64,000 bases of DNA. It comes from Cyanophora paradoxa. Taxonomy: Eukaryota; Glaucocystophyceae; Cyanophorales; Cyanophoraceae. The stretch spans positions 558,001 to 622,000 of the forward strand of contig QPMI01000477.1 of assembly GCA_004431415.1 (NCBI GenBank), given 5' to 3'. The notes beneath the pieces were generated by a model. That model ran no database searches, was not told where the DNA came from, and saw only the letters and a program-made list of their open reading frames with translations. Of the stretch, positions 36,079-46,678 are shown piece after piece. Numbering within the stretch: the stretch's first letter is position 1; the number at the start of each line of letters is the position of its first letter. The position numbers were made by a program, and so were the translations under genes.

Positions 36079-38780
36079 ATGCGAGCGATGCCTGTGTCCA
36101 GGTGCCCGCGCGCGCGAATTCGAATGCACAGCCCGTCACGAATTCTCACTTTCCGCAGCCGGCCGCGGTCGCGGCTTCGCCTTCTTCTCGGAATCGCTCT
36201 GTTCGCGGCAGCGTTGGGAGCACTCATGTTCTGGGCCTCCGAATCGTCTCGCGACGCGAGCGTGGCGGGAATTTCGCTTCGAAGCTCGGGCCGCGAAAGC
36301 GAGGAGGTCGCGCCCGCGACCGCGCACCTCCGGCGCGCGAAGCAGGCGCGAAAGCGCATGCCATACGTTCGCAGATTCCAGTGCTCATGATTTCGCGCAG
36401 GAAGGCCCGCGGGCGATGCGCCAGGCCCTTCTCGCCCTGCAAACGACGAACCCGCGAGGTGATCGACGCCCTGGAGCGCGTCTCTGCGCGTGCATGACCG
36501 CCGCGCATTCGCAGAGCCGCACGTGCCCATCCTCCATCCGCGCGCGATCGCCGAGATGGAGCCGTGGTCAGGCGAAGTGCCCCGCGGGTTCTACCGCAGC
36601 TTCGTCGGATGGATCCAGGTGAGCGCTGAGGCCGAGCTCGAGCTCGGGACGCAATGTAGTTGCAATGACGAGAGCGCAGCGCCGGTATTTCTTGGGAAGC
36701 CACCCGCAGGTGCCTTAGCAACGCACACCTCGACTTCTAGACGTCGACCTGCACGGCAGGGAGACTTCTACGAAGGCTCTCGAGCTGCGTCCGCGGGCGA
36801 CCAGGACGCCCCGATTGTGTGGGACAAGGCAGAGACCGCGGCGCCGAAGTATCGGCTCACGACGCAGGCAACCCCGGCCGCGCGGCCCCGAGTTCATTCT
36901 AATCTAGTGCTAAAACATTGCAAGCTCGATTTGCACTGATCATGATTTTCGCGTGATTTCATCGGGGCTCGAAGGCGCCACAGCCTCAAGACGAGTACTA
37001 CTTTGAGCTTACGGACGTTCTCACCGCTGTCCGGAACGCGCGTGGCACCTTCACGATCGTCGAGCTGGGCGCAGGATGCGGCGCGCGAAGTCACATTTTT
37101 GAATTCGCTCAGCGGCCACGAGCGCTCTAGATATGAGCGGGGGATCGAATTTTCGCGCAGGGCCCTGGCTCGGTACGGCGTGGGCGGCAGTGCAGAGGCG
37201 ACCTTCGGCGCGGGCCCTGAAACCCCTCCTGGTTTCCGTGGAAGCCGGTAATTAAAAGCGAATTTGAATCTACGATTTTCTAACATATTTTGTATACATT
37301 TCGAAGCGCCCGTGAACTTTTATTTGCCCTCAGACGAGTACAAGAACATGATGCTGGAGGTGAACTTCAAGGACAACGGGATCGACGCGAGCCGCCACGT
37401 CATCTTGAAGGGTTCTATTCTGTTCTTATAATCATATGCATATTCTGTTTCGCAACCGTCGGGCGCGTTCGCGTTTCTGAGATCTAGATCGAATCCAGGA
37501 GCGATCAGTGACGAGGACGGGACTCTGAACTTCACGCGCCCAATCAACGGCGGGGTCGAGAGCCGGGGCGAGCTCACTGGGATCGCGTATATATATTCAG
37601 TTCGCTGCAGCTTACGGGGCTCGGGCTGGCTCGCGCGCGCGCTCGCAGGCGACTGGGGCCAGCACGTGCACAGCGCCGAGGCGGCGCAGGACGCTGTGCT
37701 CGCGGCCGAGCAGCGCCACCGGAAGGTCCGGATCCCCGCGCGCCAATCGCGACGCCCCGGATTATAATTCGATATCGCGGGGGCGGGCGCGGTCGGACAG
37801 GAGTTCTACTCGGTGCGGGCGTTCGGGATCAACGGCGTTCTGGACCGAGTCCCGGAGGGCCGCCCCATCGACATCCTCATGGGTCCGCCAGCCCCGCCCG
37901 CCCCGGGCGTCGATTAATATTCGAACTCGAAAACAAATCCGACCCGGATATATATCTGTTGAGTCCTTAAAGCTCTGGCCTTAGGCTATATTAAGTCCTT
38001 AAGCTCCGGCCTTCAGCTTTATAGAGTACTTAAGCTTCGGCCTTAAGCTTGATTAAGTCCTAAAGCTCCGGCCCGGATATGTGTTAATTCCTACGCTCCT
38101 TGACTTGTTCCCAAGCTTATAATTATATAATTAATTATAATGCCCTTCGAATTCGTGCGGGGGCGCAGTGGACGTGCAGGGGCACGAGGGGGTGGTCCTC
38201 CCGGCGGCCGCCGAGCGGCTCCAGCGGCGCGTGCGGCGCGTCCACGTCGGCACGCACTCGACCGCCATCGAGGCCCGCCTCCGCGCCCTCTTCGACGGCA
38301 TGGGGTGGGTGCGCGGCAATATAAATGACTTTAATCTGTTTAATCTAGCAGGGGATGGGATGTTAAATGTGTTCCAATTTAATCTTTTTTGGTGAATTAA
38401 ATCTGCCTCATCGTCTTTAGTCCGCGTAACTATAATGCTGTCTTCCATTATGATCAGCATCGTTCTTGGCTAAAATCTGCGTATACGTAATGCTGGCTTT
38501 GATATAATCTGCCTCATCTTTATAATTTAGGCTGCGTAATGCTCTCTTCAGTTTACTTTGCCCCTCATCTTTAGCCCGCGTGCCGCTCTCTTCGCTCCGC
38601 AGCTGCCTGCAGCTGACGACCGCGACGGGCCAGGTGAAGGTGTTCGACCTGCCCATGTTCAACGGGACGGCGGCGGCGCGGCGGCTCGCCCCCTCGCCGT
38701 TCGGGCCGATCGCGGTGGCCGACGGCGTCCTCTCCTACGCCAACCCCGCCCTCTTCGAGCCCTCCGACATCCTCTACTAG
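36079..38780 (+). CDS. Membrane-anchored FkbM-family methyltransferase
   Basis: FkbM-type enzymes are SAM-dependent O-methyltransferases acting on sugars or small molecules. The first exon has a basic N-terminus and a single hydrophobic helix (LRLLLGIALFAAALGALMFW), a type II signal anchor typical of Golgi enzymes. Later exons carry GFYRSFVGWIQ (about 36590), SAM motif I TIVELGAGCG (about 37055-37085), YKNMMLEVNFKDNGID and HVILKGAISDEDGTLNF (37338-37530), GDWGQHVHSAEAAQDAVL (about 37650), VDVQGHEGVVLPAA (about 38167-38210) and VHVGTHSTAIEARLRALF (about 38243-38300). The D.QG.E.VL....V....VGTHS order is the FkbM signature. The last exon ends YANPALFEPSDILY, TAG 38778-38780. Introns are GT..AG; one large intron holds a tandem repeat. 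Confidence 0.72.
37958..38080. repeat. Degenerate ~37-bp tandem repeat in an intron
   Basis: Three to four imperfect copies of a unit like TTAAGTCCTTAAGCTCCGGC with AAGCTT/CCTTAAGC variants. It lies in the intron between the PIDIL exon and the VDVQGHEG exon of the FkbM gene. Confidence 0.7.
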
Positions 38781-39610
38781 CTTTAGCTTTAGCTGACATA
38801 TGCATCAGCTCCGAATTATTCCTCGCTTCGTCGAATTCGATTTGTTCGAAACCAATCAAAATCATATAATGACAGGATTTGAACGCGGGGCTGTAATCTA
38901 AATTTTCAGCGGGCGAAAGGGGGCGGGGGAGGGAGAGGGCACCCTGAACTTGTGAAAGAGTACTTCTGCCCCCTGTACCCGGAACTTTCGGAAGAGTATA
39001 CGTACGTATACGTCTGCCCCTGTACACGAGTATACGAAGCTGCGACCGGCGCCGGCCGCGGATCCGGAAGAAAGATGGGAATCGATATATATAGACAATA
39101 TGCATATGTTCGCGATGCACGTGAGTCTCGCGATTTAGTTCTCGAATTTGAATGTGTGAAATTCGTGCTAAGCTGCAGCTAGCGCTGCAGCTGCGCATGC
39201 GCGCGTCTCAGCTGCAGCTGCGCGTCCCCGCGCCTCTGCAGCCCCCAACAGCCCTCAATGCGTCAGCTGCAGTGGCCCGGTGGCTCCTGGTTGCAATTGC
39301 ATGCATCGATAGCTCAGTGGCCAGGCGCAAATTCGAACTCGTACTCGAGCTGCGGACATGTATATATACGTAAAGCGCTGCTCATGAACTGCGCATGCGG
39401 CTGTACTGGTGACGTATGCGTAGGCTATTATAAAAACGTACTCTATATATACACTAAACGGATTACATAGCTATTTATAATACTCTTTCTCATCAGAGCT
39501 TGGAAGCGTTGTGCATGTATGCACAGGAACATAAAATGACCGATGGTGAAAGCGCAGACGTCGACCGTCGAATTAACCGTTCATGCGCATTTATATCTGA
39601 ATATAAATAA
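38781..39610. other. Intergenic, no gene seen
   Basis: About 830 bp between the FkbM stop and the tail of the phosphodiesterase region. Low in GC for the host, with GTATACGTACGTATACG and CAGCTGCAGCTGCGC palindromic words. No exon supported. Confidence 0.45.
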
Positions 39611-42600
39611 TTACACGTCGTCTACCCAGAGAGGAGCTGCTCGCTCGCCTCGTTGACTCCATCGTTGGGGAAGAATATGCTCCGTCGTTTCAAGGTGGCG
39701 CCTGGAGGCCGCGAGGTGCGGGCCCGGGGGGCGGGGCGTCGTGATCAGCTGCGGGAGCCCGGGGCGCAGGCCTAGGGAGGGGGGTTTCGCATCGCACCGG
39801 CTGCGAAGGCGATGGAGGAGAGCGCGTCCTGAACGGCCGAGGCGACGCTCGAGCGCCGCCGGGAGCGCCGTCGTTGCAGCGCCGACTTCGAGGCCGCTCC
39901 CTCCGCCTCCCTCGCCTCTTCCTCTCTCGACGAGGCTGCGTACCCCAGCGCCGCCGAGCCCCGGCGGGACCTCAAATGCGCATTCGACGCGGCTGGCGAG
40001 CACGCTGTGCGCTGCAGCTGCGAGGGAGGCCTGCTCTTGTTGGTTACGTCTCCGTCGATCGCGACAGCTGCGTGCGATCGCGACGTCGACGCCGACGACC
40101 GCCGCGCACGCGAACGCGTACGGCCATCGATATCGCGACGGCCAGCGGAGGCTGGACACGATGGCGATGTCTCCGGCCCAGTTTTGCCGTCGCTCGTGCC
40201 AGCTGCAGCCGCGGACGCTGGTGCTGTCCACTCCATCGCGATCGCGAGTTGTGGACGCAGCTGTGGGCTCGGTCGGAGAGACGGAGGCAGAGAATGAACG
40301 ATTCCGGAACCAGCGCCGATCTCGAGGCCGCCTTCATTTGAGCCCGCCAGCGTGAGGGGCGGCGGCGTCGATGGCCGAGAAATGGAGGCGTGTCGTGCCG
40401 GGATGCTCGAGCTCGAGTCGTGGCTTCGGACCCGAGCCGGGGGCGAGAGCCAGGCCGCGCCAGGCATGGCGACAGCCGGCGGCCGCGAGGGGCGGGTTAT
40501 GGCTGAATTCGAAGTCCAAATCGCAGCGGTGCTTGTCGATCCGCGGCCGGATTGAGGGCGGGATGTGGGGGCGACGATCGCCCGCCAGTGTGCGAGATTC
40601 TCCTGCGCGCGCTGCGGGCCGGGCGGGCGGGCGGATCAGCGGAGGTGTCCCGTTATAGATAGCTGGGCCCTGAAGGCCCATGGAGCGAACCTCGACAAGG
40701 GTTTGCGCCGCGGGGAAGCGGGAGGCCCAGGCCTGAAAGAGGGGTACGGCGATGAAGGAGGCGAACCCCGCCTGCGGGGGGCGCGAGTTGGTGCGCATGC
40801 CTTCATATCTATGGCCCGATGGCCACCACGGTTCACGGCGCGGGCGCACCGAAGTTGCGGCGGCGGAGCCGGAAGTGCGGTCACAGAACTGGCTGACAGG
40901 GAGCCCGATGCCCCGCTCCTCGTCGCCCTGCCGATAGAACTCCTCGTTGACCCGCGCACACCATTCGACCTGTACCGAAAGTGAGGAGAGCACGATGAAA
41001 AAAGCGACGTTCGAGGGGTACAAGGGGCCGCGCACGTGCTGCTGGAGAGGGCGGGCGGCGTTGCTGCGCAGAGCGCACATTGATTAAATATTAGGGGGTG
41101 CGTGCAGAGCGCCGACCAAGGAAATCCAACGCCCTAATCATATGCATATAAGAAGCACCTAATGTCCGCAACCTGGTCATGATCATGATCATAGGAGGCA
41201 ACGTTAGCGTCGCGAGACTCCTGTGAAGGGGGAAATATTAATGGCGCACTTTGAGGGCCATAGCCAGGAAGAGGGCTCGGTCCTCCGGAGCGAAAGGGCC
41301 CTCCTCGGGAGCGAAGGGGCCTGCTCCGCGCAGATTTCCGCTCCTGGAGTCGATACCGACGGGCCCACGGGCGTGCCATCGTGATCAGTCGGAATCGAAC
41401 GACAGGCGCAAGGGAGCAGCGCCGGCGCGCGCGTGCACACGTTCGCTGATCATGGCGACGGGAGCCGCGAGGCTCGTGACGGGAGCCGCGATGCTCGCAA
41501 TCGCCCCCATTCCGGGAGGGCCCCAGGGAGCTCGCCAGCACCCGCGCCTGCGGCCAAAACATCAACGTCGTTAGCCCAGCACGCTCCTCGGCGACCTCTC
41601 CCTATGGCTGTACTGGAGAGCTCGATATATCCGCATACCTTGAACTTGCCGAGGCGCTGCGAATGAGAGGTATAAATTATCGTTATTGTGGGCCATTCCA
41701 GATGACGATGACGTGAACCATTAATATTTCTGACCTTAAAGTGTTTCGCCATATCCGTCGCGAGGACTATTTCGATAATGAGCCTCCGAAACTCGATCCG
41801 CTACGCATCCGGGTGTTGCACGTGGCGACACAGCAATCAGCATCGCGAATAGCGCGCGTCGAACTCGGGCCACGCTTGCCTGCTCGCGGCTGAAGTGGGA
41901 CACGAAGTTAATTGCAGGATCCCGGAGAAGAGAGAAGAACCACGTCAGCGAGTTGTTCTCCAGGATGCTGCATTCCGTGGCAGTCAGCATATTTGCAGTG
42001 CCACGGTGGACCGACGCCATCTACGGAGACAAGCGCATGCCTGCGGTCATTGTAGAGAAGCGCAAGCTCGCTTTCTGTTGCAATCTCAAAGGCGCTGCGA
42101 AGAAACGTTCAAAGGGGTCAGCGGCCTTAGCTTTGGGGAGGGGTGCAGCAAGAGGGGGAGCTGAAATCGATGCCCGCCGCACTTGTTTCTGCCTCCATGT
42201 CCCACGTCATGTACAATGGCCGCCACCTGACCCGAAATCGAAGTAAACGGAAGGCGAGCGTGAAATTTACGCGGCACAAATGCATAGAAAGCGAAGTCTA
42301 CCAGGGCAGCGAGGAAATCATTGGAAGGGATGCGGTCGTGGATGTTGCCGCTCGTGAGCAGGAAGAGAAGCGCCTGCACATGTGGCACAGTTGACCATGA
42401 GCGCATAAATTAAATTATCTCGATATCTCAAAATTCGATAATGAACATGATATCTCACGTGCAACACACCTGGAGAACATCCGCAGCGTGGGTCGAGCTG
42501 TGGTAGGGCTGCGGTTGTAGCAGACAGTCGGTGACGTTTTCGATATTGATTGTTATAACGTTAACGATGCATATGGTGCCGATTCGAAACAATGTTAAAG

Positions 42601-44053
42601 TCAATATTAACGCTGCAAGGTCGGACGCACCACTTTTTGGTAGCCCGCCTCGACGGCGGCGACAAACGCTCCGAATTTTGCAGGCTCCACCTGCACATAT
42701 GCGTTCGTGCGAGGCACGCTTGCGTATTGAAATAACCGACAAAAGAAAGCCACGCACGCCCGAAACCTCGAAGATACGACATTTTTCCATCACATGCATT
42801 CTGCGCAAAGCTTTGTATATGTGGAGGCATGCGCGAAATAGATGAGATCCACGCAGGGGCGCACGCAAGGAGCTCAAGAGGCCGCCCGGCTGCCGCCTGC
42901 TCCAGCTGCGTTCGAGTTCGAAGCTGAGAGGTTGGTCCGGTGGCCGGCAGAACTTCGGAAATATCATTATACACTAGCGAAAAACGTTATTAAGACCTTG
43001 AAGGCATCGAATGAATCCCAGGTGGACCAGCACGCAGTAGCCAGGGCGTCCCTCAACGCGTCTGTTGAAAGGTCCAGAACACTGCTGCCGGGCCCGGCGG
43101 CGGCACCAGCAGAGGCGAAAGCCATGGAGCTCGAGGATGAGCGCGAGCGGCCCAAAGAGGTGCGTTTCATCGACAAAGAACGCAATTGCAGGCGGGGCGG
43201 GCCGGGCCCCTGCTCGCATCGTCAAGCGGGGTCATGTCTGTAATTGCGGGGTCTGGGCGACGGCACCATGGTACTCAGCCACCCTTGGATGGACCGAACG
43301 ATCTCATCGGTCTCCCCTCTAGCCGTAGCCGCCATGATTGCCCCCTGTCCGCCCGATTTCGCCATTAGGATTTGGTCACTTTCGATTTCATCTAATTTAA
43401 TTTTCGAATGGCCATGGTACACGCTGGCTGCGCATGCACGGTGCACCTCCGACAGGTCTCCCGATGCAGATTCCGTGACGCACGTCAAGAGGTGTCTGGG
43501 TCGCGCAAGGGTTACATAATTCAAATCCTGTACCCAAAAGTCTAACGCGTCACCGCACCGAAGGGCTGCCGCAGCGCCTGTCGCGTGGATAAGGCTGCCT
43601 TCTGCAAGGCGCCGGCCGCGTCCCGTGTCAACAGCGAAGCAGAAAGCCTTCGAAGTCAGAAAGCTTAAGCCGAGCATTCGAAACGGACCATCGACCAGTT
43701 GCTCAAGAAGAACCGAGAGAGATAGGATTGCGGAAGCAATGGGCGAGTCGAGGTCAATCGCCCCAGACAGGTAACGGAACGACTGCTCCAATAGATGAGC
43801 TCATGTAATAAAAATGAGTAGCGTTCGGACCTCAAGCTCGTCAAACAGAGTGGCATACTCGGCCTTGAATTGCCGAACCTCCGCCGGCGCGTCGAAGCCG
43901 ACGTCGACGTCCCGACCCCGGATAAACCGCTGCAACTTTACATTCAGAAACAGAGATTGCCCGTAATACATATATACGTTTAGACGCGCATCGCTTGTTG
44001 CAACGCTTGAGACAAACCTCACGGGCGTCGGCTTCGTCGCGTGCGGCGGCGGC
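39611..44053 (-). CDS. Class I 3',5'-cyclic-nucleotide phosphodiesterase, 5' side interrupted
   Basis: Exons on the minus strand give the PDEase I catalytic series in order: QPYHSSTHAADVLQ (about 42467-42510), LTSGNIHDRIPSNDFLAALV (about 42320-42380), GQVAAIVHDVGHGGRN (about 42180-42230), CSILENNSLTWFFSLLRDP (about 41925-41985), IIEIVLATDMAKHF (41741-41785), EWCARVNEEFYRQGDEERG (about 40905-40965) and AGFASFIAVPLFQAW (about 40705-40755). The metal-binding HD..H and the TDM Asp are present, so cAMP/cGMP hydrolysis is likely. Upstream exons (43222-43790 and 43863-44053, joined DELE to SFRYLSG) are unrecognised and probably regulatory. That first exon is open up to 44053 with no ATG or splice acceptor before the viral hairpin starts at 44054, so the element appears to cut the gene. 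The 3' boundary (39611-40600) is uncertain. Confidence 0.75.
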
Positions 44054-44150
44054 GACACATATGTATAAACTTATTTAAATCCCTCGTTCATCTCGATCGC
44101 TTCGCGATCTCGATTCACTCTGGATTTAAATAAGTTTATACATATGTGTC
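44054..44150. repeat. Perfect 29-bp inverted repeat at the element boundary
   Basis: Arm 44054-44082 (GACACATATGTATAAACTTA and on) is exactly complementary to arm 44122-44150, with a 39-base loop that itself has a GATCGC..GCGATC stem. It sits exactly where host composition ends. It may be a folded-back or resolved virus terminus, or the junction of two terminal repeats. Confidence 0.85.
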
Positions 44151-44460
44151 AAAATTAATACTAAAATACGTATTTATCGATTAAATTCTTTAACTTTTTA
44201 TGCAAACTTTGTATAAATTAATGCAAACTTTGTATTAAAAATGAAAAACGTGTTTAACTTTATGCATATTTACGATTGAATCAATTGATCTTATATCGAT
44301 TGATTATGTTCTTTGTCGATTACATATATAACTGCGATTAATTTGCATTAAACTACTTAAAGAACGAAATAATCGCGATTAAATTGCATAAATTCGCATA
44401 AACTCGATATATCTCTCTTGTATTGAAGTAGACCACCGCCCATTCTGTATCGAAAAACGC
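44151..44460. other. AT-rich left-end noncoding DNA
   Basis: Strongly AT-rich with ATCGATT and TATGCAAACTTTGTAT words repeated (for example near 44200 and 44222). No ORF with support. Confidence 0.5.
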
Positions 44461-44725
44461 AAAAAGTGTCACAGAGTTGCATTGTGTCCAATTGAACAAT
44501 CGATGAGATTGCTGATTTGCATTTTTGCACCCAAAAACTGTCACAGAGTTGCATTATCTCCAATTAAACAATCGATTATAATGGGATGGGCACTTTTGCA
44601 CCCAAAAAGTGTCACATAGTTGCATGGTCTCCAATTAAACAATCGATGAGATTGCGGATGTATATTTTAGATCGAAAAGTGTCACAGAGGTGCATGGTCT
44701 CCAATTGAACAATCGATTAGATTGC
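44461..44725. repeat. Four tandem ~71-bp repeats
   Basis: Copies begin at 44461, 44533, 44604 and 44674 (periods 72, 71 and 70). Consensus core: AAAAAGTGTCACAGAGTTGC, then CTCCAATTAAACAATCGATGAG. Each carries GTGTCACA, the same word used in the hairpins further right. Likely a replication- or protein-binding iteron array at the element end. Confidence 0.85.
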
Positions 44726-44839
44726 ATATGTTCTATAAAACAGAATAATTGAGATCAAGTGTGACAGGTAGTATTCAAATGATATTCAGTAAGAGATAGT
44801 TTTGTTTTTGAGAAAGTCAGTAAGAGGGGTGGAATGTCT

Positions 44840-44940
44840 GTGACGCCTGTGACGGCTGTGACGCCTGTTTTCAGAAGTCTGTCATTTTTGAAAATTTTAA
44901 AAAGTTTGAAAGTAGGTGTCACAGGCGTCACAGGCGTCAC
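44840..44940. repeat. GTGACGCC hairpin, copy 1
   Basis: Arms 44840-44865 and 44915-44940 are complementary at 24 of 26 positions and are made of GTGACGCCT iterations. The loop contains TCATTTTTGAAAATTTTAAA. Confidence 0.85.
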
Positions 44941-45130
44941 ACTCAATTAAATTAGGTGTCACAGCGAAATTGCAGACGATATCCAGTAAGACAACTTCGC
45001 ATTTTCAAAAAGGTTGATTAATGGATAGTGTTTTGTAGGTGTCAGAGGTGTCACAAGACGGATTTCAGTAAGACAAGAATATATTCTCGAAAATCTCAGT
45101 AAGAGAAAGAGATTCCATTTTTAATTGGGT

Positions 45131-45231
45131 GTGACGCCTGTGACGGCTGTGACGGCAGTTTTCAGAAGTCTGTCATTTTTGAAAATTTTAAAAAGTTTGA
45201 AAGTAGGCGTCACAGGCGTCACAGGCGTCAC
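45131..45231. repeat. GTGACGCC hairpin, copy 2
   Basis: Arms 45131-45156 and 45206-45231, with the same loop sequence and orientation as copy 1. More GGCGTCACAG iterations follow to about 45285. Confidence 0.85.
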
Positions 45232-45466
45232 AGTCAATTAAAGAGGCGTCACAGTCAATTAAATAGGTGTCACAAGACGGATTTCAGTAAGACCATGTGA
45301 AATTCTGAATTTCTCAGTGTCAACTAACTCGGAAATCGCAATACTCTATGTTTCTCCGATTTCTCCAACCCTGAAAACACACCTGTTATTCTCTCATCTA
45401 TCTCATGAGATACTCTCGTTTCGCCAAAAATTGACAAACGATTTCCCATCATGCTGTAAAGGAAAC

Positions 45467-45733
45467 ATGCCGATTAACCAGCAATATCACAATTTCCATG
45501 GAACTTACATCTTGATTGTGAATAGAATGCAAGATCATTATGAGATCTTTCAAGAGATGGGATTGCGAATTACAAGGAGAACAACCCTTTGTAGATTCTT
45601 GAAAAAGAATGGTGCTAAATGGGATAAGACAATTCGCCGATGGTATACAGAGGATGCTAAGAGTCCCCTTCTTAATATTTTCGAGACAGATGGGGAGTTC
45701 TTCTATCAGGATCGGTTTAATCATTACCAATAG
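45467..45733 (+). CDS. Small viral protein, 88 aa, unknown
   Basis: The open frame extends upstream without ATG to 45317, but ATG at 45467 (MPINQQYHNFHG) is the natural start. It is compact and basic in the middle (LRITRRTTLCRFLKKNG) with KWDKTIRRWYTED near the end. The TIRRWYTED segment resembles short motifs that bind and reshape nucleic acids, but I do not recognise the family. Its 3' end overlaps the 3' end of the convergent capsid-associated gene by 17 bp. It is the leftmost gene of the element. Confidence 0.5.
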   Translation: MPINQQYHNFHGTYILIVNRMQDHYEIFQEMGLRITRRTTLCRFLKKNGAKWDKTIRRWYTEDAKSPLLNIFETDGEFFYQDRFNHYQ

Positions 45734-46650
45734 CCAAGAACTCCAACTGGAATGAGTTGTCAATCCCATTCATATCTACAAGATCACCATAATAATCTCG
45801 AAACTCAACTGTTAACTCTCTAATGACCAAATTGCGATCGGTTATTTTTATGTATTCACTGTGCTCTCCACTGTGATAAACATACTGTCCAATATCTTTA
45901 CTCAATTGCAGTCTGAGAATTGCTCCTTGATTCTGTGGTTGTGATCTTGGGACAATATTGTGGTTTGTAGCAAATGGGGAGAGTTCTTTAATGTGCATGT
46001 ATAAATACTGTTCTGCATTCATGTCTGTCATCTTGGCTGCTTCTAACTTGTAGTTTAAGCGAGATGCCTCGAATTCATATCCTGTGAATGTTATTCCCCA
46101 TTGGGGATGGTTTGGGGTGATTGGGATTCCTGCAAAATAGAGGAAATTCTCGGGAGCATATAAAGACCTTGCAGACTCTGGGAAATCGTAGTTCTGCTCT
46201 AATGAAGCGACCCAGTCAACAGAACTCACCCCAAGAAGTTTACCCAATCTCTGTGTAGATGCTACCATCTCGAATTGAACATTGCTGTAAAACTCCAATT
46301 TGTAGGAGGTAGGATTGTAGTAGACCTTGAATGCATATGTGAGATTGTTGCTCCCAGTAAATGTGAAATTCAGACCATAATTATATGGACTGGTGACCCC
46401 GAAATGCCCTTGATTAATATAACCACTTGGGAGAAGGAAGACCTGCTTGGTTTCAGAGATGCCTTGGTAGTAGAATCTGACAAGAAGGTGGTCTGTTCCA
46501 ATGGAGTTATAAGATGCTGTTGGGGATCTCTGCATACAAAACTCGACATTCTCTTGGTTTGGTCACTGGGGTTGTGAGTGAAACTTTGTAGGAGTTTTCT
46601 ATTTGTCCATCTGATCGGTCTCTGCTATCTATATTGACCAGCCGAATCAT
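45717..46650 (-). CDS. Capsid-associated (minor capsid/penton-like) protein A, one frame break
   Basis: From ATG at 46650 the frame reads MIRLVNIDSRDRSDGQIENS and RVLYAEIPNSIL, then stops. The adjacent frame continues YNSIGTDHLLVRFYY to the end of the gene. One extra base near 46507-46515 explains the break. The C-terminal strand LVIRELTVEFRDYYGDLVDM and the QRLGKLLGV segment match those of the plus-strand neighbour (46679-47688), as does the N-terminal RV..AE..NSI. The two are therefore paralogs placed head to head across 28 bp. Beta-rich composition, size (about 310 aa) and position beside the MCP fit the penton/minor capsid protein of Polinton-like viruses, but I cannot prove this assignment from motifs. 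Confidence 0.55.
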
Positions 46651-46678
46651 TTTAATATATGTTTATAGATAAAAGAAG
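46651..46678. promoter_or_regulatory. Bidirectional promoter motif
   Basis: The 28 bp between the divergent capsid-associated genes contain TTTAATATATGTTTATAG. Read on the minus strand it is ACATATATTAAA directly before ATG. Closely similar words precede other genes of the element (63129, 63616). Confidence 0.55.

Noticed and set aside
39611-40330. Separate gene in either strand of the GC-rich block
   Set aside because: Frames are open on both strands as expected from composition; no motif seen. It may be the 3' part of the PDE gene or its untranslated region.
44461-45285. CRISPR array
   Set aside because: Repeats are contiguous tandem units or hairpins without unique spacers, in a eukaryotic and viral context, with no cas genes.
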